The translations under genes were made by a program, and so were the position numbers. From Thioclava sp. GXIMD2076 (lineage in GTDB: Bacteria > Pseudomonadota > Alphaproteobacteria > Rhodobacterales > Rhodobacteraceae), in assembly GCF_037949795.1 (NCBI RefSeq), contig NZ_CP149932.1:1-64000 (forward strand): 64,000 nucleotides of DNA. Direction: 5' to 3'. Below the pieces are notes generated by a model. The model saw nothing but the letters and a program-made list of their open reading frames with translations. It had not been told where the DNA came from and searched no databases. This document shows, in pieces, positions 9,318 through 18,271 of this stretch. Within the stretch, counting starts at the first letter, position 1. The number at the start of each line of letters is the position of its first letter.

Positions 9318-10766
9318 TCACGCCCGCCAGAATCGCGGCAGGAACAGCACTAGCACCGACAGAAGCTCCAGCCGACCGAGAAACATGCCAAAGGACATCA
9401 GCCATTTGGCAGTTTCGGGGAAGCTTACGATTGAACCGTTGGCCGACACCTCCGGCCCCCAACATGGCCCGACATTGGCGATCGCCGTCCATGCAGCGGT
9501 AACCGCCGTGCGTGTTTCGAGCCCGGTCAGTGCCAGTGCAACGATCAGCAGGCCGAAGCTGAGAATGAAGAAGGAGAAGAACGCCATCACCGAGTTGACC
9601 ACATCTTCCGTCACGGGATGCCCGTCATAGCGGATCAGCGTCACCCGATGCGGACTATAGAGGCGGCGCACCTGTGCCTTGATCGACTCGATCAGGATCA
9701 GATAGCGGAAGACCTTGACCGAACAGCCCGTCGAGGCGGTGCAGCCCCCGATCAGCCCGACAACGATCAGTATGACAAAAGCCAGATGCCCCCATTGGGT
9801 AACATCGACCGAGGAATAGCCCGTGCCGGTGAAGGTCGAGACGACGTTGAAAATCGTCTCGCGCAGCGTCGGCCAGAACGGATCCTCGTGGCGGAACAGG
9901 CGGTAGATGACGATGATCAGGATCGCGTAGAGATGCCAGCGAAGGAAGGCGCGCACCTGAGGATCACGCCAGATCGGACCGGCATCGCCTTTCACCAGCT
10001 GCACGAAACGGATGAACGGCATCGCCGCCAGTAGCATGAAGACCGAGGCCACATATTCGGGTGCCCCGAGGAACGCACCGAAGCTCTTGTCCTCGCTGGA
10101 AAAACCGCCTGTGGAGATGGTGGTCAGCGAATGCAGGATGGCATCATAGAAGCTCATCCCCGACAGCATGAACGCCCCGCAGCAGAGCACCGACAGCCCC
10201 AGATAGATACGGATCAGCGCGCGGGAAATCTCGCGGGCGCGCGGCAGCACCTTTCCCAGCGTATCGAAACCCTCGGAGCGGAAGAACTGCATGCCCCCGA
10301 CCTTCATCACCGGCAGGAAGATCATCGCGACGATGATGATCCCGAGCCCCCCGAGCCATTGCAGGATCGCCCGCCAGAGATTGGCCGAATGGGGCAGATC
10401 GTCGAGCTTTGGGATAACCGTGGTGCCTGTCGTCGTCATCCCCGACATCGCCTCGAAATAGGCATCTGTGAACGAGAGATGCGGCGCCCCGATCATGAAA
10501 GGCAGCGCCCCCATTGCCGGCAGCGCCACCCAGACACCGCTGGTCAGCACGAAGCTCTGCCGCAGATCCAGCACCTGCCCCAGACTGTCATGGGCCGCCA
10601 GCGCCAGTAGCCCGCCGACGATCACACAGATCATCGCGCTCTCGGTGAAGGCCTGCCAGTTGGGGTCGCCGCGATACAGATCCAGCGCAGCCGGAATCAG
10701 CATGAAGATGCCCAGCGCGGTAATCAGAAGACCAATGATATAGCCCACCGGGCGCAAATCCGTCAT
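9318..10766 (-). CDS. trkH: TrkH-type potassium uptake membrane protein
   Basis: A 482-residue pore subunit of the Trk low-affinity potassium uptake system in the inner membrane. Four pore-loop repeats typical of the KtrB/TrkH/HKT superfamily can be seen: SGMTTTGTTV (near residue 108), LTTISTGGFSS (near 218), TFTGTGYSS (near 310) and the IANVGPCWG loop near the C-terminus. Ten or so hydrophobic segments fit the family. It works with a cytoplasmic TrkA NAD-binding protein, which is not in this window. It is transcribed convergently with ileS. Confidence 0.95.
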   Translation of the reverse strand: MTDLRPVGYIIGLLITALGIFMLIPAALDLYRGDPNWQAFTESAMICVIVGGLLALAAHDSLGQVLDLRQSFVLTSGVWVALPAMGALPFMIGAPHLSFTDAYFEAMSGMTTTGTTVIPKLDDLPHSANLWRAILQWLGGLGIIIVAMIFLPVMKVGGMQFFRSEGFDTLGKVLPRAREISRALIRIYLGLSVLCCGAFMLSGMSFYDAILHSLTTISTGGFSSEDKSFGAFLGAPEYVASVFMLLAAMPFIRFVQLVKGDAGPIWRDPQVRAFLRWHLYAILIIVIYRLFRHEDPFWPTLRETIFNVVSTFTGTGYSSVDVTQWGHLAFVILIVVGLIGGCTASTGCSVKVFRYLILIESIKAQVRRLYSPHRVTLIRYDGHPVTEDVVNSVMAFFSFFILSFGLLIVALALTGLETRTAVTAAWTAIANVGPCWGPEVSANGSIVSFPETAKWLMSFGMFLGRLELLSVLVLFLPRFWRA

Positions 10767-10994
10767 GGCCTCTGCTTTGCCCGAAGCGCGCGTGCTGTCA
10801 ATAGGCTGGCCGCTCCCGCCATGAGACGCGGTGTTTTGGATGCAAATTTCGGCAGTTCACGCCAGGCCTGCAAAAACTGGTCGTTTTGGTAAATAAAACT
10901 CTCCGGTTTTGCATATTCTCAAAGCCTCCACACTTGCGCCGCAGCGCGGCACCGCTAGGCTAGCCATAAGGAAGAGTAGGAGGAGTAAGGCGCT
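10767..10994. promoter_or_regulatory. Divergent trkH/pyc promoter region
   Basis: 228 non-coding bases between divergent starts. It contains three matches to TGCAAA or its complement: 10841-10846, 10869-10874 and 10908-10913 (TTTGCA). Such half-sites resemble those reported for short-chain acyl-CoA responsive regulators of the RamB/PccR type. An AGGAGGAG ribosome-binding site for pyc lies just before 10995. The regulatory reading is inference. Confidence 0.35.
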
Positions 10995-13900
10995 ATGTTC
11001 GAGAAGATCCTTGTCGCCAACCGTGGCGAGATTGCCATTCGTGTTATGCGTGCAGCCAATGAGCTCGGCAAGAAGACGGTCGCCGTCTATGCCGAGGAGG
11101 ACAAGCTGGGCCTGCACCGGTTCAAAGCCGATGAGGCCTATCAGATCGGCCGCGGCCTCAGCCCTGTGGGTGCCTATCTCGCCATCGACGAGATCATCCG
11201 TGTGGCAAAGCTCTCGGGGGCGGATGCGATCCATCCGGGCTACGGCCTTCTCTCCGAGAATCCCGATTTCGTCGAGGCCTGTGCGAAGAACGGCATCACC
11301 TTCATCGGCCCCAAGGCCGAGACGATGCGTGCGCTGGGCGACAAGGCCTCCGCACGCCGCGTGGCGATCAAGGCCGGTGTGCCGGTCATCCCCGCGACCG
11401 AGGTGCTGGGCGATGATTTCGATGCGATCAAGGCAGAGGCCGCCGAAATCGGCTATCCGTTGATGCTCAAAGCCTCGTGGGGCGGTGGCGGGCGCGGCAT
11501 GCGTCCGATCAATGGCCCCGAGGAACTGGTCGAGAAGGTCCGCGAGGGCCGTCGTGAGGCCGAGGCCGCCTTCGGTAATGGCGAGGGCTATCTCGAGAAG
11601 ATGATCCTGCGCGCGCGCCATGTCGAGGTGCAGCTTCTGGGCGATACCCATGGCGGGCTCTATCACCTCTATGAACGCGACTGCACCGTGCAGCGCCGCA
11701 ACCAGAAGGTCGTCGAGCGCGCCCCTGCCCCCTATCTCTCGGAGGCCCAGCGCGAGGAGGTCTGCCAGCTGGCCCTGAAGATCGGTCAGGCGGTGGGCTA
11801 CCAGAATGCGGGCACGGTCGAGTTCCTGATGGATATGGACAGCCAGGAGTTCTACTTTATCGAGGTCAATCCGCGCGTGCAGGTGGAACATACCGTCACC
11901 GAGGAAGTGACCGGCATCGATATCGTGCAGAGCCAGATCCGCATTGCCGAAGGCGCGACGCTGGCGGAAGCGACCGGCGTGGCGGCGCAGGAGGGCGTGC
12001 ACCTTCTGGGCCATGCAATGCAGTGCCGCGTGACCACCGAGGATCCGCAGAACAACTTCATCCCCGATTATGGCCGCATTCAGGCCTATCGTTCGGCCAC
12101 CGGTAACGGCATCCGTCTGGATGGCGGCACGGCCTATGCGGGTGGCGTGATCACCCGCTATTATGACAGCCTTCTGGTCAAGGTCACCGCACGCGCCGCG
12201 ACGCCCGAACAGGCAATCGCGCGGATGGACCGTGCCCTGCGCGAATTCCGTGTGCGCGGTGTGTCCACCAATATCGATTTCGTCATCAACCTGCTCAAAC
12301 ATCCGACCTTCCTGGATATGAGCTACACGACGAAATTCATCGATACGACGCCGGACCTGTTCGATTTCAAATCCCGCGCCGACCGTGGCACCAAGATCCT
12401 GAACTATATTGCCGATATCACCGTCAACGGCCATCCCGAGACGGCAGGCCGCGCCAAGCCGCCAGCCGATGCCAAGCCCCCTGTCGTGCCGCAGCTTGAC
12501 GGCACGGTAAAGCCCGGCACCCGTAATCTGCTGGAGGACCAAGGCCCGCAGGCCGTGGCGGACTGGATGAAGGCGCAGACGAAGCTTCTGCTGACCGACA
12601 CCACCATGCGCGATGGCCACCAGTCGCTGCTGGCGACGCGCATGCGCTCGATCGATATGATCAAGGCGGCCCCCGTCTATGCGGCCAATCTGGGCGACCT
12701 CTTCTCGGTCGAATGCTGGGGCGGTGCGACGTTTGACGTGGCCTATCGGTTCTTGCAGGAATGCCCGTGGCAACGCCTGCGCGACATCCGTGCCGCCATG
12801 CCCAACGTGATGACGCAGATGCTGCTGCGCGCCTCTAACGGTGTGGGCTATACCAACTACCCCGATAATGTCGTGCAGTTCTTCGTGAAACAGGCCGCCA
12901 CCTCGGGCGTGGATGTCTTCCGCGTCTTCGACAGCCTCAACTGGGTCGAGAATATGCGCGTCGCGATGGATGCGGTGATCGAGGCGAACAAGGTCTGCGA
13001 AGGCACGATCTGCTATACCGGCGATCTGCTGGATCCGGCGCGCTCGAAATATGACCTGAAATACTATGTCGGCATGGCCAAACAGCTTGAGGCCGCTGGC
13101 GCCCATGTTCTGGGGCTCAAGGATATGGCGGGGCTGTTGAAGCCCACGCAGGCGGGCATGCTGGTGCGTGCGCTCAAGGAAGAGGTCGGCCTGCCGATCC
13201 ACTTCCACACGCATGATACTTCGGGCGTGGCCGGCGCCACCATTCTGGCGGCCGCCGAGGCCGGTGTGGATGCGGTCGATGCGGCGATGGATGCCTTCTC
13301 GGGCGGCACATCGCAGCCCTGTCTGGGCTCGATCGTGGAGGCTCTGCGCCATACCCCGCGCGACACGGGTTTGGATATCGAGACCATCCGCCGGATGTCG
13401 AACTATTGGGAAGCCGTGCGCACCCAGTATGCGGCTTTTGAATCAGGCATGCAGGCCCCCGCATCGGAGGTCTATCTGCACGAGATGCCCGGCGGCCAGT
13501 TCACCAACCTCAAGGCGCAGGCCCGTTCGCTCGGCCTCGATGAACGCTGGCACGAGGTGGCGCAGGCCTATGCCGATGCCAACCAGATCTTCGGCGATAT
13601 CGTGAAGGTGACCCCCTCCTCCAAGGTCGTGGGCGATATGGCGCTGATGATGGTGGCGCAGGGGCTGACCAAGTCCGATGTGCTCGATCCCAAGCGCGAG
13701 ATGTCCTTCCCCGATTCTGTGGTGGACATGCTGCGCGGCAATCTGGGCCAGCCGCCCGGAGGCTGGCCGGAAGCGATCTCGAAAAAAGTGCTCAAGGACG
13801 AGCGCGCCTCGACGGAGCGTCCCGGTGCGCATCTGCCCGCGGTCGATCTCGAGGACACCCGCGCCAAGGTTTCCGAGGAGCTGGATGGCAAGGAGATCGA

Positions 13901-14429
13901 TGACGAGGATCTCGCCGCCTATCTGATGTATCCCAAGGTCTTCACCGATTATGCCCGCCGCCACGAGACCTATGGTCCCGTGCGCGCGCTTCCCACGCCC
14001 GTCTTCTTCTACGGGATGGAACCCGCCGACGAGATCTCGGTCGAGATCGGCGCCGGCAAGACGATGGAGATCCGCTATCAGACGGCCAGCGAAACCGACG
14101 AGAAAGGCGATGTGAAGGTCTTCTTCGAACTCAATGGCCAGCCGCGTGCGGTGCGCGTGCCCAACCGTGCCGTGAAAGCGGCCACCAAGGCCGCGCCCAA
14201 GGCCGATGCGGGTAATCCGAACCATATCGGCGCACCCATGCCGGGGGTTGTGGCCTCCATTGCGGTCAGCGCGGGCCAGAAGGTCAATCCGGGTGACCAG
14301 CTGCTGACCATCGAGGCGATGAAGATGGAGACAGGTCTATCGGCCGATCGTGCGGCCACGGTGAAGGCCGTGCATGTCACACCCGGCGCGCAGATCGACG
14401 CCAAGGACCTGCTGATCGAGCTGGAATAA
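10995..14429 (+). CDS. pyc: Pyruvate carboxylase
   Basis: A biotin enzyme that makes oxaloacetate from pyruvate, bicarbonate and ATP to refill the TCA cycle. The 1144-residue single-chain form has, in order, a biotin carboxylase domain (MFEKILVANRGEIAIR; KASWGGGGRGMR ATP-grasp loop near residue 162; FIEVNPRVQVEHTVTEE), a carboxyltransferase domain (TDTTMRDGHQSLLATR near 533; HFHTHDTSG near 736) and a C-terminal biotinyl domain with EAMKMETG, the biotinylated lysine being K1110. Length and domain order match alphaproteobacterial Pyc. It is a single-gene unit with a strong GGAGGAG site and its own terminator. Confidence 0.98.
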   Translation: MFEKILVANRGEIAIRVMRAANELGKKTVAVYAEEDKLGLHRFKADEAYQIGRGLSPVGAYLAIDEIIRVAKLSGADAIHPGYGLLSENPDFVEACAKNGITFIGPKAETMRALGDKASARRVAIKAGVPVIPATEVLGDDFDAIKAEAAEIGYPLMLKASWGGGGRGMRPINGPEELVEKVREGRREAEAAFGNGEGYLEKMILRARHVEVQLLGDTHGGLYHLYERDCTVQRRNQKVVERAPAPYLSEAQREEVCQLALKIGQAVGYQNAGTVEFLMDMDSQEFYFIEVNPRVQVEHTVTEEVTGIDIVQSQIRIAEGATLAEATGVAAQEGVHLLGHAMQCRVTTEDPQNNFIPDYGRIQAYRSATGNGIRLDGGTAYAGGVITRYYDSLLVKVTARAATPEQAIARMDRALREFRVRGVSTNIDFVINLLKHPTFLDMSYTTKFIDTTPDLFDFKSRADRGTKILNYIADITVNGHPETAGRAKPPADAKPPVVPQLDGTVKPGTRNLLEDQGPQAVADWMKAQTKLLLTDTTMRDGHQSLLATRMRSIDMIKAAPVYAANLGDLFSVECWGGATFDVAYRFLQECPWQRLRDIRAAMPNVMTQMLLRASNGVGYTNYPDNVVQFFVKQAATSGVDVFRVFDSLNWVENMRVAMDAVIEANKVCEGTICYTGDLLDPARSKYDLKYYVGMAKQLEAAGAHVLGLKDMAGLLKPTQAGMLVRALKEEVGLPIHFHTHDTSGVAGATILAAAEAGVDAVDAAMDAFSGGTSQPCLGSIVEALRHTPRDTGLDIETIRRMSNYWEAVRTQYAAFESGMQAPASEVYLHEMPGGQFTNLKAQARSLGLDERWHEVAQAYADANQIFGDIVKVTPSSKVVGDMALMMVAQGLTKSDVLDPKREMSFPDSVVDMLRGNLGQPPGGWPEAISKKVLKDERASTERPGAHLPAVDLEDTRAKVSEELDGKEIDDEDLAAYLMYPKVFTDYARRHETYGPVRALPTPVFFYGMEPADEISVEIGAGKTMEIRYQTASETDEKGDVKVFFELNGQPRAVRVPNRAVKAATKAAPKADAGNPNHIGAPMPGVVASIAVSAGQKVNPGDQLLTIEAMKMETGLSADRAATVKAVHVTPGAQIDAKDLLIELE

Positions 14430-14433
14430 CGAA

Positions 14434-14462
14434 AAGGGCGCCGCGAGGCGCCCTTCTTCATT
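14434..14462. terminator. Terminator shared by pyc and csbD
   Basis: AAGGGCGCC-GCGA-GGCGCCCTT hairpin immediately after the pyc stop, followed by CTTCATTTTC on the plus strand; on the minus strand it is followed by TTCG after the stem's own CCCTT. It lies between two convergent genes. Confidence 0.82.
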
Positions 14463-14492
14463 TTCTCTCGCAAAATAGCGGGGAAGCGATAC

Positions 14493-14690
14493 TCAGAGCT
14501 TGTCGAAGAACTTGTCGACTTCGGTTTTCGCTTCCTCTTTGGTCTTGCCGTATTTCTGCTGGATCAGCCCTTCGAGCTTCTCACGGTCGCCTTCGGCCTG
14601 CGTGATCTCGTCGTCGGTCAGCTTGCCCCACTGGGCCTTGACCGATCCGGAAAGCTCTTTCCATTTGCCTTGGATCATATCGGTATTCAT
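14493..14690 (-). CDS. CsbD-like stress protein
   Basis: A 65-residue CsbD family protein with the characteristic N-terminus MNTDMIQGKWKELSGSVK followed by AQWGKLTDDE, GDREKLEGLIQQKYG and a lysine/glutamate-rich helical tail. CsbD proteins are small, abundant general-stress proteins of unknown biochemical function. The upstream DNA carries a perfect EcfG-type promoter (GGAAC, 16 bases, CGTT) ending 47 bases before the start codon, so induction through the PhyR-NepR-EcfG general stress response is likely. The ribosome-binding site is GGAGG. Confidence 0.93.
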   Translation of the reverse strand: MNTDMIQGKWKELSGSVKAQWGKLTDDEITQAEGDREKLEGLIQQKYGKTKEEAKTEVDKFFDKL

Positions 14691-14736
14691 AGCAGTACCT
14701 CCGTAATCTCGCGCATCTTGCGCGGTTCACTGGGAT

Positions 14737-14761
14737 AACGTCGAAGCCGTGATACGGTTCC
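14737..14761 (-). promoter_or_regulatory. EcfG-type general stress promoter of csbD
   Basis: On the minus strand: GGAAC at 14761-14757, a 16-base spacer, then CGTT at 14740-14737. This is an exact match to the alphaproteobacterial EcfG consensus (GGAAC-N16/17-cGTT). The predicted 5' leader to the csbD start is about 40 bases. Confidence 0.75.
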
Positions 14762-14974
14762 GCCGGCGCCTGCCCACTTCTTATGCGCCACCCTGATCAG
14801 GGCGCTGCGGGATCACCGCACGATTCGGCGTGCAAACACGAATTTCCCCGCCCGATCCGGCGGGCAGCGGTGGCTGCACGATGTAACCCCCCGGCCTTCT
14901 GGTGTATTTCCCTGTCTGGCTTCACCCGAGCGATAGGCACCGGAAAGAAAAATCATAATTCCGGTTTTTTCCTC
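14762..14974. other. Non-coding gap upstream of tRNA-Gly cluster
   Basis: Part of a 331-base stretch without protein genes between csbD and the first tRNA-Gly. Apart from the csbD promoter at its left end and the tRNA promoter at its right end I see only short GC-rich inverted repeats and no credible ORF. Confidence 0.5.
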
Positions 14975-15002
14975 TTGCAGGGTCCAGCTCTATCCCTTAA
15001 AT
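14975..15002 (+). promoter_or_regulatory. Sigma-70-type promoter of tRNA-Gly cluster
   Basis: TTGCAG (14975-14980), a 16-base spacer and TTAAAT (14997-15002), placed 19 bases before the first tRNA. It is followed by a short GC-rich discriminator-like region, as is usual for stable-RNA promoters. Confidence 0.55.
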
Positions 15003-15021
15003 CGCCCCTCACCGAAACGGT

Positions 15022-15096
15022 GCGGGCGTAGCTCAGGGGTAGAGCATAACCTTGCCAAGGTTAGGGTCGGGCGTTCGAATCGCCTCGCCCGCTCCA
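15022..15096 (+). tRNA. tRNA-Gly(GCC), copy 1
   Basis: 75-base tRNA with a perfect 7-bp acceptor stem (GCGGGCG/CGCCCGC), D-arm GCTC...GAGC, anticodon loop TTGCCAA (anticodon GCC), T-arm GGGCG-TTCGAAT-CGCCT, discriminator T and encoded CCA. The first of three identical genes in tandem. Confidence 0.98.
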
Positions 15097-15139
15097 ATTC
15101 GGTGAATACCCAGCCTCGTAAGAGGTTTTGTCGTGAAGT

Positions 15140-15214
15140 GCGGGCGTAGCTCAGGGGTAGAGCATAACCTTGCCAAGGTTAGGGTCGGGCGTTCGAATCG
15201 CCTCGCCCGCTCCA
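15140..15214 (+). tRNA. tRNA-Gly(GCC), copy 2
   Basis: Identical over all 75 bases to copy 1, including the encoded CCA. The spacer from copy 1 is 43 bases and contains no promoter-like sequence I can recognise, so it is probably processed from a common precursor. Confidence 0.98.
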
Positions 15215-15234
15215 CGACAACAACATAGCTCGGT

Positions 15235-15309
15235 GCGGGCGTAGCTCAGGGGTAGAGCATAACCTTGCCAAGGTTAGGGTCGGGCGTTCGAATCGCCTCG
15301 CCCGCTCCA
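15235..15309 (+). tRNA. tRNA-Gly(GCC), copy 3
   Basis: Identical to copies 1 and 2. The spacer from copy 2 is only 20 bases. It is followed immediately by an intrinsic terminator, which marks the end of the tRNA transcript. Confidence 0.98.
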
Positions 15310-15317
15310 ATCAAAAG

Positions 15318-15345
15318 ACCTCCCTCGCGGGAGGTTTTTTGTTTT
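15318..15345 (+). terminator. Terminator of tRNA-Gly transcript
   Basis: ACCTCCC-TCGC-GGGAGGT hairpin followed by TTTTTGTTTTT, eight bases after the third tRNA. Confidence 0.92.
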
Positions 15346-15438
15346 TGCGCCATTCCTATCCGCCATGGTTCCGCTCGCCCCTTGGCAAGGACCGATCCCC
15401 CGCCCTATAAGGCCCCCAAGACAACAAGGGACAGGCCC

Positions 15439-16026
15439 ATGCGCAAGGCGACCATCACCCGCAAGACCCATGAGACCGCGATCGAGGTCACCGTCGATCT
15501 GGACGGCACCGGTGTCTATGACAACCAGACCGGCGTCGGCTTCTTCGACCATATGCTGGACCAGCTTTCGCGGCACTCGCTGATCGACATGACGATCCGC
15601 GCCAAGGGCGATTATCACATCGATGATCACCACACGGTCGAGGATGTGGGGATAGCATTGGGTCAGGCGCTGACGCAGGCTCTGGGCGACAAGAAGGGCA
15701 TCAACCGCTACGGCCATTTCGCGCTGGCAATGGATGACACGCAGGTGCGTGCGGCGCTCGATCTCTCGGCCCGCCCCTATCTGGTGTGGAACCTGCCCTT
15801 CCCGACCGCCAAGATCGGCACATTCGACACCGAGTTGGTTCGCGAGTTCTTCCAAGGGCTCTCGACCCATGGCGGGGTCACGCTGCATGTCGATCTGGTG
15901 CATGGTATCAACAGCCACCATATCGCCGAAGCCGCCTTCAAATCGGTCGCGCGCGCCCTGCGCATGGCGGTCGAAACCGACCCGCGCATGGCAAGCTCTC
16001 TGCCCTCGACCAAAGGGGCGCTGTGA
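15439..16026 (+). CDS. hisB: Imidazoleglycerol-phosphate dehydratase HisB
   Basis: The sixth step of histidine synthesis, a manganese-dependent dehydration. At 195 residues it is the monofunctional form without a phosphatase domain. Metal-binding histidine motifs are seen at [13 protein letters not shown] (near residue 40), [14 protein letters not shown] (near 65) and the C-terminal [16 protein letters not shown]. The start is the ATG beginning [13 protein letters not shown], which matches the family; the longer open frame runs back through the third tRNA and is spurious. Its TGA overlaps the hisH start (TGATG). It is the first gene of hisBHAFE. Confidence 0.97.
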   Translation: MRKATITRKTHETAIEVTVDLDGTGVYDNQTGVGFFDHMLDQLSRHSLIDMTIRAKGDYHIDDHHTVEDVGIALGQALTQALGDKKGINRYGHFALAMDDTQVRAALDLSARPYLVWNLPFPTAKIGTFDTELVREFFQGLSTHGGVTLHVDLVHGINSHHIAEAAFKSVARALRMAVETDPRMASSLPSTKGAL

Positions 16027-16664
16027 TGACCCTGACCGCACTTGTCGATTACGATAGCGGCAACCTGCATTCGGCGCAGAAAGCCTTCGAGCGGATGGCG
16101 CGCGAGACCGATGCGGGCACGATCGTGGTCACCTCGGACCCCGATGTGGTGGCCAAAGCCGACCGTATCGTGCTGCCGGGTGACGGGGCGTTTCCGTCCT
16201 GCCGCGCGGCGCTGAGCCATTTCACGGGGCTTTACGAGGCGATCTCGGAGGGCGTTACCGCTGGCAAACCCTTCATGGGGATCTGTATCGGCATGCAGAT
16301 GCTGGCGACCCGCGGGCTGGAATTCAGCGAGACCCAAGGCTTTGGCTGGATCCCGGGCGAGGTGGTGAAGATCACCCCTGCAGATACCGCGCTGAAGGTG
16401 CCGCATATGGGCTGGAACGATCTGGTGATCGATCATGCGCATCCTGTCTTCGACGGCGTGAAGACCGGCGATCACGCCTATTTCGTCCATAGCTACCATT
16501 TCCGCGTCGAGGATCCGGCACACCGGCTGGCACATGTGGATTATGCGGGCGATGTGACGGCGATCGTTGGGCGCGACAATATCATCGGCACCCAGTTCCA
16601 TCCCGAGAAAAGCCAGGCCACCGGCCTGCGTATCATTGCCAATTTCCTCGGCTGGAAGCCGTAA
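16026..16664 (+). CDS. hisH: Imidazole glycerol phosphate synthase glutaminase subunit HisH
   Basis: The glutaminase half of IGP synthase; it passes ammonia to HisF. At 212 residues it is a class I glutamine amidotransferase. The nucleophile cysteine lies in GICIGMQML, and the histidine-glutamate pair lies in GTQFHPEKSQ near the C-terminus. It opens with TALVDYDSGNLHS, the usual N-terminal strand. The start codon shares a base with the hisB stop, showing translational coupling. Confidence 0.97.
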   Translation: MTLTALVDYDSGNLHSAQKAFERMARETDAGTIVVTSDPDVVAKADRIVLPGDGAFPSCRAALSHFTGLYEAISEGVTAGKPFMGICIGMQMLATRGLEFSETQGFGWIPGEVVKITPADTALKVPHMGWNDLVIDHAHPVFDGVKTGDHAYFVHSYHFRVEDPAHRLAHVDYAGDVTAIVGRDNIIGTQFHPEKSQATGLRIIANFLGWKP

Positions 16665-16679
16665 CTACCGGAGACGACC

Positions 16680-17399
16680 ATGATCCTCTATCCCGCCATC
16701 GACCTCAAAGACGGCCAATGCGTGCGCCTTCTTCATGGTGACATGGACAAGGCCACCGTCTTTGGCGATGACCCGGCCGCACAGGCCGCGAAATTCGAGG
16801 CCGCAGGCTGCGAATGGGTGCATCTGGTGGACCTCAACGGCGCCTTTGCCGGCGAGCCGGTGAATGCTGCAGCCGTCGAGGCGATCCTTGCGCGTATCAA
16901 GGTCCCCGCCCAGCTGGGTGGGGGTATCCGCGATATGGCCACCATCGAGCGCTGGCTGTCGAAGGGCCTCTCGCGCGTGATCCTCGGCACCGTGGCGGTG
17001 GAAAACCCCGATCTGGTGCGCGAGGCGGCAAAAGCCTTCCCCGGCCAGGTGGCTGTGGGGATCGATGCGCGCAATGGCCGCGTGGCGACAAAGGGCTGGG
17101 CCGAGGAGACCGATGTGATGGTCACCGATCTGGCGAAGAGCTTCGAGGATGCGGGTGTGGCCGCGATCATCTATACCGATATCATGCGCGATGGCGCGAT
17201 GGGCGGCCCGAATATCGAGGCGACCGAGGCGCTGGCGCGCGCTGTGTCGATCCCCGTGATCGCATCCGGCGGCGTCTCGTCGCTGGCGGATCTTGTCGCG
17301 CTGCGCGATACCGGCGTGATCTCGGGTGCGATCTCGGGGCGGGCGATCTATGATGGTGCACTGGATCTCTCGAGTGCGCTTTCGGCCCTGAAAGGCTAA
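16680..17399 (+). CDS. hisA: ProFAR isomerase HisA
   Basis: The fourth enzyme of histidine synthesis, which isomerises ProFAR to PRFAR. A 239-residue (beta-alpha)8 barrel with the catalytic aspartate at the end of the first strand ([20 protein letters not shown]), a phosphate-binding QLGGGIRD loop and a second [14 protein letters not shown] loop carrying the other aspartate. It has a GGAGACGA ribosome-binding region 15 bases after hisH. A structured repeat starts at the base after its stop codon and separates it from hisF. Confidence 0.97.
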   Translation: MILYPAIDLKDGQCVRLLHGDMDKATVFGDDPAAQAAKFEAAGCEWVHLVDLNGAFAGEPVNAAAVEAILARIKVPAQLGGGIRDMATIERWLSKGLSRVILGTVAVENPDLVREAAKAFPGQVAVGIDARNGRVATKGWAEETDVMVTDLAKSFEDAGVAAIIYTDIMRDGAMGGPNIEATEALARAVSIPVIASGGVSSLADLVALRDTGVISGAISGRAIYDGALDLSSALSALKG

Positions 17400-17467
17400 G
17401 GGGCTCTGCCCCCTCTTGGGCCCCGGAAAGGGGCCCAATTCACCCCCGGGATATTTCCGGACGCTGG
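17400..17467 (-). repeat. Dispersed structured intergenic repeat, copy B
   Basis: Inverted relative to copy A at 6044-6104. Read on the minus strand it begins CCAGCGTCCGGAAATATCCC and contains the hairpins TTGGGCCCC-TTTCC-GGGGCCCAA and GGGGC-AGA-GCCCC. The flanks match copy A, but both stem arms differ together, so pairing is conserved. It lies inside the hisBHAFE operon between hisA and hisF and would be transcribed in antisense orientation to copy A's reading. Confidence 0.75.
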
Positions 17468-17509
17468 AAATCCGAGGGGCTGCAAGATGGCGCGAAAGGA
17501 GCGCGAGAC

Positions 17510-18271
17510 ATGCTGAAGACGCGGATTATTCCCTGTTTGGACGTGGCCGACGGGCGCGTGGTGAAGGGCGTCAATTTCGTCAATCTGGTGGATGCGGGCG
17601 ACCCTGTGGAGGCGGCCAAAGCCTATGATGCGGCGGGCGCGGACGAGCTGTGTTTTCTGGATATCCATGCCACCCACGAGAACCGTGGCACGATGTATGA
17701 TCTGGTGCGTCGCACCGCCGAGCAGTGTTTCATGCCGCTGACCGTGGGCGGCGGCGTGCGCAGCCATGAGGATGTGCGTAAGCTGCTGCTCGCAGGGGCC
17801 GATAAGGTCTCGTTCAACTCGGCCGCCGTCAATGATCCGGATGTTATCGCGGCCTCGGCCGACCGCTTCGGCAGCCAGTGCATCGTCTGCGCCATTGACG
17901 CCAAGACGGTAGAGCCCGGCCGCTGGGAAATTTTCACCCATGGGGGGCGCAAGCCCACCGGTATCGATGCGGTGGAATTTGCCCGCACGGTGGCGGCCAA
18001 GGGTGCGGGCGAGATTCTCCTGACCTCGATGGATCGGGACGGCACGCGGGCGGGGTTCAATCTACCGCTTACGAAGGCCATTTCCGATGCGGTGGATGTG
18101 CCGGTGATCGCCTCGGGCGGGGTGGGCACTCTGGACCATCTGGTGGAAGGGGTGACCAAGGGCGGCGCGAGTGCGGTGCTGGCGGCCTCGATCTTCCATT
18201 TTGGCGATTATACGATTGGCGAGGCCAAAGAGCATATGGCGCGCGCCGGTATTCCGATGAGGCTTGCATGA
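17510..18271 (+). CDS. hisF: Imidazole glycerol phosphate synthase cyclase subunit HisF
   Basis: The cyclase half of IGP synthase; it forms IGP and AICAR from PRFAR with ammonia supplied by HisH. A 253-residue TIM barrel with [20 protein letters not shown] (catalytic Asp11), the phosphate loop [11 protein letters not shown], and [11 protein letters not shown] with [15 protein letters not shown] (catalytic Asp near 130 region and the second phosphate site). It has a clean AAAGGAG site. It overlaps hisE by ATGA. Confidence 0.97.
   Translation: MLKTRIIPCLDVADGRVVKGVNFVNLVDAGDPVEAAKAYDAAGADELCFLDIHATHENRGTMYDLVRRTAEQCFMPLTVGGGVRSHEDVRKLLLAGADKVSFNSAAVNDPDVIAASADRFGSQCIVCAIDAKTVEPGRWEIFTHGGRKPTGIDAVEFARTVAAKGAGEILLTSMDRDGTRAGFNLPLTKAISDAVDVPVIASGGVGTLDHLVEGVTKGGASAVLAASIFHFGDYTIGEAKEHMARAGIPMRLA

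Noticed and set aside
10857..13352. An 831-codon minus-strand frame opposite pyc
   Set aside because: Composition typical of a GC-rich antisense shadow; no domain, and pyc is certain on the plus strand.
15033..15215. A small minus-strand ORF across the tRNA-Gly genes
   Set aside because: It is made of two copies of the tRNA antisense sequence (the repeated [16 protein letters not shown] peptide) and has no independent support.
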